64,000 bases of DNA from Pictodentalium vernedei (Eukaryota; Mollusca; Scaphopoda; Dentaliida; Dentaliidae): assembly GCA_031216915.1 (NCBI GenBank), contig CM062290.1:168039453-168103452 (forward strand), in the 5' to 3' direction. The translations under genes and the position numbers were made by a program. The notes under the pieces were generated by a model, which had not been told where the DNA came from, did not search any database, and saw only the letters and a program-made list of their open reading frames with translations. This document shows, one piece after another, positions 33,934 through 45,160 of the stretch. The stretch's first letter is position 1, and the number at the start of each line of letters is the position of its first letter.

Positions 33934-35872
33934 AGGTCCTCACCTCGACTCGTCCCAGGTTGGAGGAAGGATAGCAGAGTTCGCAGACCATTGGGCCACC
34001 ATCACATCCGATCCGTGGGTGTTAGATGTTGTCCAGTCCGGGCTGCGGATATCTTTCCGACGGCACCCCACTCCTTCAAGGGTGCCTCTTCCAACCACAG
34101 TTCCTTCAGACGTTTTACGTCGGGAACTTTTGTCCACGGAGATTGGCAATCTCCTGGCAAAGGGGGCGATCGAGGTCGTCAAGAACATTCAGTCAGTGGG
34201 TTTCTATTCCCGCCTGTTCTTGGTGCCGAAGAAGGATGGCCGACTCCGACCGGTTATCGATCTGAGTATCCTGAACCAGTCTATCATTGCTCCCAAGTTT
34301 AGCATGGAGACTTTCAGGTCGGTCCGCCAATCAATTCACCAAGGAGATTTCACAGCCAGCATCGACCTGCGAGACGCTTACTTCCACGTTCCGATGGATC
34401 GGGCGTCTCGGAAGTATCTCATGTTCGCTTTTCTGGGGCGAGTTTACCAGTTCAAGGCCATGCCTTTCGGCCTCAACCTGGCTCCTTGGGCGTTCACCAG
34501 ACTGATGTTGCATGTGATAGCGTTCCATCGCACACAGTCCAGGGTGACTACTTCGGCATATCTGGACGATATCCTCCAGAGGCATTCCAATGCTGCCTTA
34601 CTGGAGTCGGATGTCGCCACTCTGTTGAGCTTGCTCACGTCGCTAGGATTCAGAGTCAACGAGGAGAAGTCGGACCTGGTCCCTTCTCCGTCGTTTTGTC
34701 ATCTGGGGGATGTCTTTCCAAACCCAATTCAGTTTGGTAGCGGTTCCCCAGGCCAAGGCTGTGATTCTCTCAGCTTTTGCTCTGACTCTGTCCCAGTCCA
34801 CGTCCGCGACCGCTCGGAGTTTTCTCCGGCTGATCGGTCTCTGCGGTCCGGTGACGGATCTCATTCCTCTAGGTCGGCTGCGTGTCAGACCTCTCCAACA
34901 CTTTCTGCTCAGTCGTTGGAGCCGAATGTAGATTATCTGGATCAGGTGCTTCCATTTCCGGAATCTCTGTATCCTCACCTTCTTCCCTGGACAGATGTTC
35001 AGTGGATTACGCAGGGTGTTCTGTTGGACTTACCCACGTCCGATCACGTTCTGACGGCAGATGCCAGTGATCTCGGATGGGGTGCGACGTTGGATCCTCT
35101 CGGTCTTTCCCTACACGGGATGTGGGACCAGGATCAAACAGCTCTACACATCAACCAGAAGGAGCTTCTTGCTCCTCTTCTGAGTTTCAGGCAGTGGATC
35201 CCTCACCTGTCGAATCGCCAGGTCCTTCTGCTATCCGACAATTCGACAGTGGTTTCTTACATTCGGAACCAGGGCGGCACGCACTCTGTTCCGATGTACG
35301 AATTAGCTCGGGATCTTCTACTGCTCGCTCAGGATGTTCACGCCGGAGTAGTTGTTCGTCACATTCCCGGTCGTCTGAACGTCCTAGCCGACTCCCTGTC
35401 CCGACAGGGCAGGGTTATTTCCACCGAGTGGATGCTTCACAGGGCAGTGTTCCAGTCGCTTTGCGATCTCTGGGGACGTCCCCACATCGACCTCTTTGCG
35501 ACTCGTTGGAACCATCAGGTGGACACTTTTGTGTCCCCGTGTCCAGATCCTCTGGCTTTTGCCGTGGACACTCTGTCACTCGATTGGAACGGTCTAGTCG
35601 GCTACGCCTTCCCGCCGGTTCCGATTCTTCCTCAGGTTCTCGCCAAAATTCGAACCTGCAGTTGTCGAATCATTCTGATAGCTCCCCTGTCGCCTCAGCG
35701 GGTGTGGATCAATCAGCTCTGCTCGCTGATGGCGGCGGTTCCGGCACGTCTCCCGCTACGTCGCGACCTTCTTCGTCAAGGTCGCCCGAGGAGGTTTCAC
35801 ATTGACCCGACTTCGTTGCGCCTTCACGCATATCTTTTGTCAGGTCCTGTCTCCTCCGTAGAGGTTTTTTGA
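33893..35872 (+). pseudogene. DIRS reverse transcriptase-RNase H polyprotein, copy 2
   Basis: 659 codons without a stop. RT: VPKKDGRLRPVIDLS, ASIDLRDAYFHVP, FKAMPFGLNLAPWAF, catalytic YLDD at residues 223-226 (from 34559). RNase H: LTADASDLGWGATLD, NQKELLAPLL, LLSDNSTVVSYI, LADSLSRQGR, with all acidic residues. A C-terminal domain follows (HIDLFATRWNHQVDTF, FVSPCPDPLAFAVD, GYAFPPVPILPQVL) at the position where DIRS elements carry their Dam-methyltransferase-like domain; I see no clear DPPW box. The stretch between about 34709 and 34920 is read out of frame: copy 1 shows VAVPQAKAVILSAF there, and this copy encodes the same residues in the next frame. The open frame is therefore misleading and RT is probably inactive. 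Confidence 0.85.
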
Positions 35873-36914
35873 GACGAGCAGTGGAGTGCATTTCTTCTTC
35901 AAGGAGGCACTCCACTGGTTTAGCTTATGCAGCTAAATGGAAGGTCTTCTGTCGATTGTGTGCTGATCACTCTGTTGATTATGCCAATCCTTCGATATCA
36001 CAGATTGCGGAGTTTCTGGTATATCTGTTTGATTCTCGGGGTCTCCAGCCTGTTACCATCAAGGGTTACAGGTCCATGCTTTCAGAGACTTTTTCTTATG
36101 TGGGGAAGCGTCGTATCGGCACTAATCCTTACCTCTCCAAGCTTGTTCGGCACTTTTCTTTGAAAAGGCCTCGGACTTTGCAGCTTACTCCACGATGGAA
36201 TCTTTCGTGGGTGCTGCTTTGCTTGGGGGGGGGGGGGGGGGGGCATGGGGGGGGGGGGCGCCGTTTGAACCTTTATCCCAGGTGGATATGCATTTTCTCA
36301 CATATAAGACAGCTTTTCTGATGGCATTTGCTTCGGCCAGACGGGTTAGTGAGCTTCACGCCCTCTCGGTTGACCCGGCCTTTTTTAGGAGCTCTCCCAA
36401 CAGTGTTACTTTTAACACTGATTGCTCCTTTTTGGCCAAGAATCAGTTACCAGATACTACACTTCCTCCTATCTGTATCAGGGCTCTTCCTTCTGTTGAG
36501 GGTAATCGCCCTTTGCTCTGTCCGGTCCGTGCTATTCGCATTTATCTTGATCGGACACGCTTCATACGGAAAGGCAGGAAACGTTTTTTTCTGTCTCTTA
36601 TTCCGGGTCGACAGAAGATCTCTCCTCAATCCATTTCTCGATGGATTTGTCTTGCTATTCGTATGGCTTATGGTCGTTTAGCAGCTGGCGATTGTATTAC
36701 CAATCGTATTTCTGCCCACGAGGTGCGGGCACTATCCACCTCTTGGGCTTATTCTAACTCTGTCAAGTTGTCGGATGTTATGCAGGCAGCCTACTGGAGA
36801 AATGCTTCTACTTTCTCCACCTTTTATCTGCGCCAGTTGCAGGAGCAGTCAGAGGACCTTTTTGCCCTGGGTCCTCTTTCTTCTGCTCAGGCTGTTGTCT
36901 GCCATAGCCATTAG
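35869..36914 (+). pseudogene. DIRS tyrosine recombinase, copy 2, split by poly-G
   Basis: The N-terminal SAM-like part is read from about 35869 to 36224 (AAKWKVFCRLCADHSVDYA, ISQIAEFLVYLFDSRGLQ, TIKGYRSMLSETF). The catalytic part is in another frame to 36914: SARRVSELHAL (Arg I), an AHEVRALSTSWAY HxxR motif near 36714, then YWRNASTFSTFYLRQL with Trp in the second-His position and the nucleophilic Tyr at 36825-36827. Runs of 19 and 12 G at 36225-36258 separate the frames; copy 1 has far shorter G runs at the same place. The enzyme would insert the circular DNA into the genome. The N-terminal start overlaps the end of the RT frame; no convincing ATG is seen there. Confidence 0.85.
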
Positions 36915-37136
36915 GCTTCTTGAAGGTCAGTTTTCAGCCTTGTGCTGTTACTGCCCTTTTTCTGTCTGTGTGTCACACAGGCCCATATGTCTCCTTTCAT
37001 TGTCCTTTATCAATGATTGCGACATTATGGTTGTTAAGCCTCGGGACCTCTTCCTTCTGCTTCACGGTTCCAGTGCACTGGGGTTATGTGTGGGTTGGTT
37101 ATGCGATTCCCTCCAGCTTTTTGTCTATTCAGCCTG

Positions 37137-37220
37137 AAGTAAACAATTGTGAGTAGGTTGATAAGAAATCTAAATTTTATAGTAAATTTCCTTTCTTATT
37201 ATACCTACCACAATTGTTTA
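37137..37220 (+). repeat. ICR of DIRS copy 2
   Basis: GTAAACAATTGTGAGTAGG then TTGATAAGAA complements the left tip; TCTAAATTTTATAGTAAATT to CCACAATTGTTTAC complements the right tip at 38084-38138. It is uninterrupted, unlike in copy 1. Confidence 0.88.
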
Positions 37221-37294
37221 CATGGAGGCCCTCCCGTCTTCTTTACGAGTAAAGAATCTTTCCTTCCCGCTGATCACATAACTCTAACGTTGAC

Positions 37295-38140
37295 GGATTC
37301 AAAAAGAATAAGTCTTTAGAGACGGTATATGCGCACTGGCAACGGAAGTCGTGGAGTTGTACTTGGGAGAGAGCGTCCCGTACTGGGTCTGCGCCGGTTG
37401 CACACGACCCAGTTTTGGCTTATTTTTTATACCACCCACTTGAAAAGTGGGCGGTATATAGCATTCATGGTGTCCGTACTTCCGTACTTACGTACTTACG
37501 TACGTCCGTACTTCCTTACGTCCGTGACGCTTTGGGGGTACACATCTGCTATCCGCTACTCCTCTTAAACCAGTGGGTGGATTTCATTGAAACTTACAGG
37601 CATTCTTTTCTATACATTATAGATGTGCACCTCCTATTTTGCTTTCAGGTATTTTTATTTTTTACTCTTTCCCAAAGGGCGAAATGAACTTAGCCAAATT
37701 GTTGTGATGCTTTAGGGGGGTACACTCCTGCTATCCGATACTCCTCTTATACTAGTTGGCGAATTTCATTGAAACTCTCAGACATTCTTTTATATACATT
37801 ATAGATGTGCACCTTCTATTCTGCTTTCAGGTATTTTTATTTTTATTTTTTTTGGGGGGGGGGGGGGGGGGGTTGTCAGTGTTTGTGCTCTCTACATTAA
37901 ACACACTTTTACTGTTGTAAAATGTTTCTTGGTGGGAGTGGGTGGTATCATTTAGTGAGCAGTGCTCACAGTTTTTCTAGTTATTGGTGCTTTTGCACCA
38001 CTTTTCTTTCCCAAATTGCTTGGGAAAGACAAAAATAGAGTATTTTATCCGAGTTAGGGACTTCCACTGTAGTGCAAGCCTGAAGTAAACAATTGTGGTA
38101 GGTATAATAAGAAAGGAAATTTACTATAAAATTTAGATTT
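37295..38140 (-). repeat. Right ITR of DIRS copy 2, interrupted
   Basis: 37295-37427 and 37991-38140 together are the reverse complement of 31854-32110. The break lies in a T run between CAGTTTTGGCTTA and GCACCACTTTTC. Confidence 0.87.
37428..37990 (+). mobile_element. Hairpin-ended tandem element (family D) inside the DIRS ITR
   Basis: Starts ATACCACCCACTTG with hairpin CCCACTT/AAGTGGG nested in ACC/GGT, then CGTACTTCCGTACTTACGTA. Two units of about 170 bp follow (GGGGGTACAC…GCTATCCG, TTTCATTGAAACT, CATTATAGATGTGCACC). The right end has a perfect GTGAGCA/TGCTCAC stem followed by TTTTTCTAGTT. Compared with the left ITR it is an insertion in six T. The 3' hairpin followed by CTAG resembles Helitron ends. 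Confidence 0.7.
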
Positions 38141-39390
38141 TCTAGATTTACAAAACATAAAGGGACTATTGACTCCTTGCACTTGGCGTTTTAGCTCACC
38201 TGACTAGTGATTAACTGATAAGGATCTGCAATTGTCATCTGCTTGCCAATTAGTTGAGTGCACCATTGGCCGATTGTGATTGGCCATGTCAGAAGTCACT
38301 GCCAAAAGGAGTGGTAGATTCAAGAACACATAGAATAGGGTTAATTTTACAGTACAGTCATGTTGACATGTTTGTTGACCTCAAGAGCGAGTCACTGTGT
38401 GTATCAAAATAATAAAAAATCTGACGTCAGGGGAACCATGTTAACAGGTGACTTACGCTCATACTATTTTAAATTCCACCGCCATTTAAATTTAGTTTCA
38501 AGATGAAATTGAGTAAAATATATCAAAGGGCAATTAAATAACATATTTATTTACTTGATTTAATTAGTGATTTATGTTCTAATACAAATTTTTTGATTCA
38601 AAACCCTCATCGATATACAGAACAAAACAAAAGTAGGTCCCGTTTTGTACACAGTAATTCAGATTTCTGTTGTTGTGGGATGGAAATCAGTGACTGAACA
38701 TACATTCATAACGCCTGTGTTTTCAAATAGCTTCTAACACTGCAATTTACTCAATTTCGATTATTGGTATTCATGTGTCTAGTGCCGGAAAATCACGTGT
38801 CTAGTGCTGGAAAATCCTGAATGAAAAACAATCTGTTTCACAAATGACAACCAGTCCCAGAAGTCCATCCACAAAATGGTCATACTCTATTTTTAGATTG
38901 TTTACATAAATAAGTAACATGCACAACAGATTGAAGTTATAACTCCGACTGTGAAAACAAACAATCAGCTGATGAGTGTATTTTATGTTCATTTCTCATT
39001 GTCCACTTTGTGATGACAGTGATTAAAGAAGAATTGGGTAACTAGATTGTTTACAAATGAACTGACAGTCATATCAGACGATGAAACGGCAATTCACTGT
39101 ACTGGTGGGGTGCTGTCTGTGTCGGTGTAACTTGTTCTGGAAGAGGGATATTATAAATGTTGAATAAATGACGAATCGTTTCAACACTACTGCCAACCAT
39201 TGTGGCAACTTACCAATTTTGTTACTGCTTGTATAAGGTCGTGAATCAAATGTAATATGAACAATTTTGATCCTGTGGTGTTCCATGTAACCATCGACAC
39301 AAACTGATGTTCAAACACTTCTACTGATGGTCAACCGATGACTTAATATCTGACGATGTCAGACGCAAATGCCGAACATCAGTTAATCAC
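38141..39390. other. Intron stretch without recognised features
   Basis: No exon or known repeat body. TTTTAGCTCACCTGAC at 38190 and CACTACACCTGACTGCAAG near 39390 resemble family-B left ends, so an eroded element may span this region. Confidence 0.4.
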
Positions 39391-41156
39391 TACACCTGAC
39401 TGCAAGTCATTGTGAGCTATTGCCATCAGTAGGCATCCGTCATCTGTCATCCGTTGTCCGTTAACTTTTGGAAACTTGTCTTCTTCTTCACAACCATTAA
39501 GCCAAATTCAAACATATAATGCACAAACCATCTTTGGGGTATACCTTTTCTATTTTGTTCAAATGAAGCAGCTGCCATCTTCGGGCTCTGGTTAATGCTC
39601 CAGAAGCATAAAAATTTACAAATATCTTCTTCTCATGAACCACCAGAAAGAATGCCTTGATATTTGGCATGGAACACCCTTTAGTGTTGAAGTTTGTTCA
39701 AGGGAAGTTGGTAGGTCAGTATTTGGGCTCTGAGGGAGCATACCCATTTTGGGATCCACCCAAAATTTGTATTTCAAAAACCGACATGGCGATTTGAATC
39801 AAATTTGGTCTGTATTATAAGTGGGTTTTAAGCATTTGTTTGATGCCCAAAATATTTTTTTTACAATCCTGTGGAAACCCCAGGGGCTTAAAATAGAGAA
39901 AAATATAACATATTTCCTAAACTACATGGAACAGAACTGTTATTTGGTATGAAACATCCTTAGAACCAGTAGAATGGGTTGGTAAAAAAAATTGCCATAG
40001 GTTGTGTTAGGGTGTTCTATAGGGGGGGGGGGGGGGGGGGGGGGGGCGCATCGAAAAAATGCTGAGTCAGCATATTTGCAAAACTTTTTAAAAATCTCCG
40101 AACCACTGATCAGAATCTTTAGATATTTGATATACTTCAGATCTACCAGTCAGATTCCTTTGATATTTGGTGTACAACATCTCTATGGGGGTCAGATTGA
40201 TGTTTGTTCAAATTAAGTCCATGGGTTAATATTTGGGCTACCTATGGGAATCTGAATATTAACTTAGTGCAATATGTGGAATTATCTTTAAAAATCTTGT
40301 TCAAATCCACCAGCCAGAAATCTCATCTGACTGCGAAAGTCATGATGAGCTATAGTGATCATTCACCGGCTCGTCTGTGAACATGGTGTTTGCACCTGCC
40401 CCTCCTAAACTGTTGAACAAATTTTAGTTGTCCCCTGAAAAAAAATTTTCTGGAGGACTATTAAAATAGCCGGTGTCTGTCCATACATGTGTGTGTCTGT
40501 CCATGTGTACATCATCCCACTTTGTATTCCTGACGATAACTATAGTTATAGCTGGATCAATCATATGAAATTTGACATGTAGGTGTACCAACATAAAATA
40601 CAGGTCAAGTTTAAATTGGGGTGCGGTTCAACAATTTTTGCCACAGTTATGCCCCTTTTTTGACTTCAAAAATTCATTTTTTTTTGTTGTCCTATGATAA
40701 CTTCAGTGATAGTTGGCCAAATCAAATGAAATTTGATATGTAGATGTATCAGTTTAAAATACAGATTCAAGTTTGTTCATATTGAGTCACAGGGTTAATA
40801 TTTGGGCTCAGACCCACCAGTCAGTATCCCCTCATATTTGGTATACATCATCTCGGGGGGGGGGGGGGGGAGGAGTTGGGGGTGGGGGGCTTCATGTGGG
40901 AGCCTGAATTTTAACTTAGTGCAATATGAGGAAATTTGTTTAAAAATCTTCTTCAGATCCACCAGTCAGAATCTTTTCATATTTGGTTCACAACATCTCT
41001 GGGGGGGTCAGATTTAAGTTTGTTCCAATTGATTCGCTGGGTTAATATTTAGGCTTCCTGTGGGAGCCCAAATTTTAACTTAGTGCAATATGAGGAAATT
41101 TCTTCTTCATATCCAGTGGTCAGAATCTTTTCATATTTGGTATACATCATACATAC
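39391..41156 (+). repeat. Fragmented family-B elements
   Basis: Left-end remnants (CTGACTGCAAGTCATTGTGAG, then CCGTCATCTGTCATCCGTTG; again near 40330 CTGACTGCGAAAGTCATGATG) are followed by left modules and unit pieces (TGATATTTGGTGTACAAC, GGTTAATATTTGGGCT). A poly-G tract of 26 sits at 40021-40046, another at 40855-40870. A different block with repeated TGATAACTWYAGTKATAG lies at 40530-40740. Confidence 0.6.
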
Positions 41157-41212
41157 GTCTGGTTTGGACTTAGAATTTTTGGACCAAAATGTGAAAAAAA
41201 ATTTATCGATTT
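41157..41212. repeat. Family-E unit, left of an inserted family-B element
   Basis: TGGTTTGGACTTAGAATTTT and GGACCAAAATGTGAAAAAAA match units at 43600-44000. The array is cut here by the family-B element at 41213 and resumes at 43556. Confidence 0.65.
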
Positions 41213-42870
41213 TTAGCTCATCTTGACAAAGTCAAGCTGAGCTAATCTCATCGCTTCCCGTCCATCGTCCATCGTCCGTCAACACCATGTTTTGGTCTTC
41301 TCCTCCAAATCCACTGGGCCAATTCAAGTGAAAGTTTGTGTGAGTGATGGTCCCAAAGGGGCATTTCATTTTTGTTAACTCAGCATGCCCAGCCCCATAG
41401 GGAGGGTGTGGGGGAAAATGCACCAAAATATTTTAAAAATCTTCTTCTCAAGAACCTGTGTGTACAATGACTTGATATTTGCTATGGAGCTTCCATATGA
41501 GGTGTAGAATCAAATTTGTTCAAACGAAGTTCGTGAAGTAATATTTGGCTTTGTAATAGGAGGGGTAAGATTTTTGGCCCCGCCCAAAATTTCTATTTTC
41601 TGAACCGATGGTCCGGTATGAACCAAATTTGGTATGTGGTAATATTGGGTCATAAGTACTTGACCCATGCAAAAAAAAAATTCCCGCATCCCCATGGGAA
41701 CCCTGGGAGCTAAAAATAGAAATATTTTCAAACGCCCATATTTCCCAAACCCCACGGAACAGAGAGCTTATATTTGGTATGAAGTATCCTTATGACCAGT
41801 AGAATTGAATGGTAAAAAAAAATTGCCATTGGTTATGTTAGGGTGTTATGTAATGGGCATCGAAAAAATGCTGAGTCAGCATATTTGCAAAAATTAAAAA
41901 AAATCTTTTCTCCAGAACCAATCATCAGAATCTTTTGATATTTGGTATACAGCATTCATAGGGGGGTCAGATAAAAGTTTGTTGAAATAAAGCTCATTGG
42001 TTCATATTTGGGCTCTCTACAGCAGCCCAAAGATTTAACATAGGGTAATATGGGGAATATTCTTTAAAAATCTTCTTCTTCAGAACCACCAGTCAGAATC
42101 TTTTAATATTTGGTATACATCATTGTTATGAGGGTCAGATTCTAGATTGTTCAAACCAAGTCCCTAGGTTAATATTTGGGCTCTCTATGCCCAAATTTTA
42201 TCTTTGTTCAATATGGAGGGTAATTTTAAAAAATCTTCTTCTTCAGATCCATCAGTCAGAATGCTTTGATATTTGGTATGCAACATCTCTATGGGGGTCA
42301 GATTCAAGTTTGTTCAAAAAAGATCCCTAGGTATATATTTGGGCTCACTATGGTAGCCCAAATTTTTACTCAGTGCAATATGAGAAAATTTCTTTAAAAA
42401 TCTTCTTCTTCAGATCCACCAGTCGGAATGCTTTTATATTTGGTATACAACATCTCTAGGGGGGTCAGATTCCAGGTTGTTCAATTCGAGTGCCTAGGTT
42501 AATATTTGGGCTCCATATGGGAACAAGGGGGCGCAGTGGCTCAGTTGGTAGAGGTGCATACTGCAAGCCGAGAGGTCCTCAGTTCGAATCCCACCTGCGG
42601 CAACCGCGTTGTGTCCTTGGGCAAGGCACTTCACCCCCATTGCCCGCGTGGGGGCACGGTGACGCTGTGTACTAAGGCGTACTGCATGTCGATGGTGCAC
42701 ATGTCTTCAGCCAATGCTAACCCTGCTTGTGTGGAGTTAGTATGTTGGGGAGCTGACAGTTGCTCGCCGTTGCTCGGTGGTTCTCTCCGGGTACTCCGGC
42801 TTCCTCCACCCGTACAGCTGTCGTGGTCATGATTAGCCATTGTACAGAAATATGTGACCTTAAACACCAA

Positions 42871-42918
<48 letters not shown>

Positions 42919-43555
42919 ACCATATGGAAACATGAAATTTAACTTAGTACAATATGAGGGAATTTCTTCAAAAATCTTCTTCAGATTCACTTGTCAGAAT
43001 GCTTTTACATTTGGTATACAACATCTCTAGGGGGTCAGATTCAAGTTTGTTCAAATCGGATCCATAGGTCAATATTTGGGCTCGCTATGGTAGCCCAAAT
43101 TTGAACTTAGTGCAATTCGAAGAAATTTCTTTACAATTTCTCTTCTTCAGATCCAACAGTCAGAATGCTTTCATATTCGGTACACAACATCTCTAGGGAA
43201 GTCAGATTTAAATTTATTCAAATCAAGAGCCTGGGTTAATATTTGGGCTCTCTATGGGAGCCGGAATTGGCCATTTTGCTGAAGAATTATAAATTTTGTA
43301 TTCAGTACCTTCTAGAGGTACTAAGATTAATCCACATAGGTTGTATCAAGGGGCTTCATAGGGGAGCTCTTCATTTTACTTATGATCAACTGAAGAAAAG
43401 GCATGATGCCCAGATTATTTTTGTCACTCCTGAGGGACTCAAGGATTGACAGTGTAGCCTATGGAGATGGCTTGCTTAATGTAGACTCATTCTTGGACTC
43501 TGTTTAAATTGTGTTCTGTACAAGATGAGCGCTTCAGGCCCCGTGGGGCCTCTTG
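41213..43555 (+). mobile_element. Family-B element, copy 3, inserted in family-E array
   Basis: Very similar to 59620-61548 along its full length: TTTTTAGCTCATCTTGACAA hairpin, CCCGTCCATCGTCCATCGTC, left module (GCATGCCCAGCCCCATAGGG; GGCCCCGCCCAAAATTTC), seven units, and the right module ending CAGGCCCCGTGGGGCCTCTTG. A SINE of about 390 bp interrupts it at 42526. Confidence 0.82.
42526..42919 (+). mobile_element. Full-length V-SINE in family-B element
   Basis: Head CAGTGGCTCAGTTGGTAGAG with B box AGTTCGAATCC, V-domain body and a long (AATA)n tail of about 13 repeats. CCATATGGGAACA before and CCATATGGAAACA after are the target duplication. The related family-B element at 60900 shows the empty site. 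Confidence 0.9.
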
Positions 43556-44020
43556 TTTATGCATTGTGTTTAATTTTGAAATGAAAAAAAAAATTTGCCT
43601 GAAAATTTTGGGTTCGGTTCTGACTTGGGAAATTTTGGACCAAAATATGGATTTTTCTGTTCATTTTTTAAGCGATTTGTTCAATTTTGAAATGAAAAAA
43701 AAATTTGTGGGCTGAAATTTTTTATGTCCGGTTCCGACTTGGAAATTTTAGTCCAAAATTTGGAATTTTTTTCCGTTTTTTATGCGTTTTGTTCAATTTT
43801 AGCCTGAAAATTTTGGGCCTGGTTTGGACTCTTGAAATTTTGGACCAAAATTCTGAAATTTTTTTTGGGGTGGGGGGGGGGGGGGGGGGATTTTTTTATG
43901 CATTTTGTTAAATTTTGAGACAATTTTTTTTTTTTTTATAGCTTGAAAATTTTGGGTCTGGGTCCAATTTGAAAATTTTGGATGAAAATTCGGAAAAAAT
44001 TGTTTTGATTGTTTTCAAAA
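43556..44020. repeat. Family-E tandem array, about 115-bp units
   Basis: Four units carry AAATTTTGGACCAAAAT-type blocks (43632, 43749, 43838, 43973), each followed by T runs and TTTGTTCAATTTTGA. A poly-G tract sits at 43868-43889. Unit sequence is not related to family B. Confidence 0.65.
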
Positions 44021-44809
44021 TAGAGTTCCTAGATGAATTAGAGTGGTTTTATGCAGAAATGTTTTTACCCTGTGTCCTCCTTCCCTTCCTTTTGGGGGGG
44101 GGGGGGGTGGTGGCAGTTAGATTTAACAAAATGTTTGGCTGCAAAATATATTTTGATAGATTTAGAGTGATTTTATGCAACCCCCAAAAAATAATACACT
44201 ATGACCACCAACCCCACTCACCACGCCCGGGGGTCAATTAAGCGGAGGAAAAAAAATGCGACATGAAGGAATTTCTTTAAAAATCTTCTTCTCTAGAACC
44301 ATCAGTAAGAATATTTTGATATTTGATATACAATATCTCGTGGGGAGGGTGGGGGGGGGGGGGGGGATTCAAGTTTGTTTGAATTGTGTCCCTGGGTAAA
44401 TAGCCTGAATTTTAACTAAGTGCAATGTGATGAACTTTCATTGAAAATCTTTAGATCCACCATCCAAATGCTTTCATATTTGGTAATCAGCATTGAAGGG
44501 GGGTAAGATTTAAGTTTGTTCAAATTGGATCCCTGGGTTAATATTCATGCTCTATTTGATCAGGGGGCAGTGACATAACAACCCTTTGAAACTTGGCAGT
44601 GCTAGTGTACAGCTGGTGGAATTGGAAGCAGCCAGGAAGACCCAGGATAATAATCCTCTGACATGGACACTAGAGTTATGAATAATTTCATGACTTCATT
44701 CCTCTGTAGTGTTGATGAACCATGACAAACTGAACGTGATCCAAAATAGTTCTTTGAACCACTTTGTTAGGTAGGTGGTGATTAAGGCCCTTTGGGGGCC
44801 TCTTGTTTT
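44021..44809 (+). repeat. Family-B units and right end
   Basis: Two or three units from about 44265 (ATCTTCTTCTCTAGAACCAT, GTTTGTTTGAATTG), poly-G runs at 44093-44107 and 44346-44366, and a right module shared with 24345-24432 (TTCATTCCTCTGTAGTGTTG, ATGAACCATG). It ends AAGGCCCTTTGGGGGCCTCTTG near 44809. Confidence 0.65.
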
Positions 44810-45160
44810 TATACACCCATTTTGAAAAAACGGGTCGTATTATGGTATACCGCTGTCCGTCCGTTCGATTAGTCATTCCAGAGTTATGGGACTTTATTAC
44901 TTAGAAAATTGTTGATTTTTACACGTTGTACAATAACCCGAGAACGCTTCTAGAGATTTTCACGATTTTTTGGTAGGTGGTTTATGTTGATGGAAGGAAG
45001 CTCCCTTTCGGTTGGTGTTGCCGTTCGATTAGTCATTTCAGAGTTATGGGACTTTATTACTTAGAAAATCGTTGATTTTTTCTTAAAGTTATGATCTCTA
45101 TAGACATAAGATATATACATGAAATTCAAATAATTTTATTTCCAAATTATTGAACACAGT
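44810..45160 (+). mobile_element. Hairpin-ended fragment (ACCCATTTT type)
   Basis: TATACACCCATTTTG with its inverted partner AAAACGGGT forms a 5' hairpin, followed by GTCCGTCCGTTCGATTAGTC. Two repeats of TTCGATTAGTCATTYCAGAG (44873 and 45026) define a unit of about 153 bp. It lies between two family-B sequences and lacks a clear right end. Confidence 0.55.

Larger units (their letters stand above)
31854..38140 (+). mobile_element. DIRS1-like tyrosine-recombinase retrotransposon, copy 2
   Basis: ITRs at 31854-32110 and 37295-38140 (the right one interrupted by 560 bp), gag, a long RT/RNase H frame, YR and an ICR at 37137-37220. Order and sequence match copy 1. It is better preserved: the RT frame is uninterrupted over 659 codons and all YR catalytic motifs are present. 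Still, gag has a 118-bp deletion, RT holds two compensating frameshifts and YR is split by poly-G. It lies in intron 2 of the BTB gene, same strand. Confidence 0.9.

Noticed and set aside
35077..35805. 242-residue Ser/Arg-rich frame
   Set aside because: Alternative frame of the RNase H region in DIRS copy 2.
43969..44241. 90-residue frame in family-E sequence
   Set aside because: No similarity to known domains and built on repeat units with a poly-G run.
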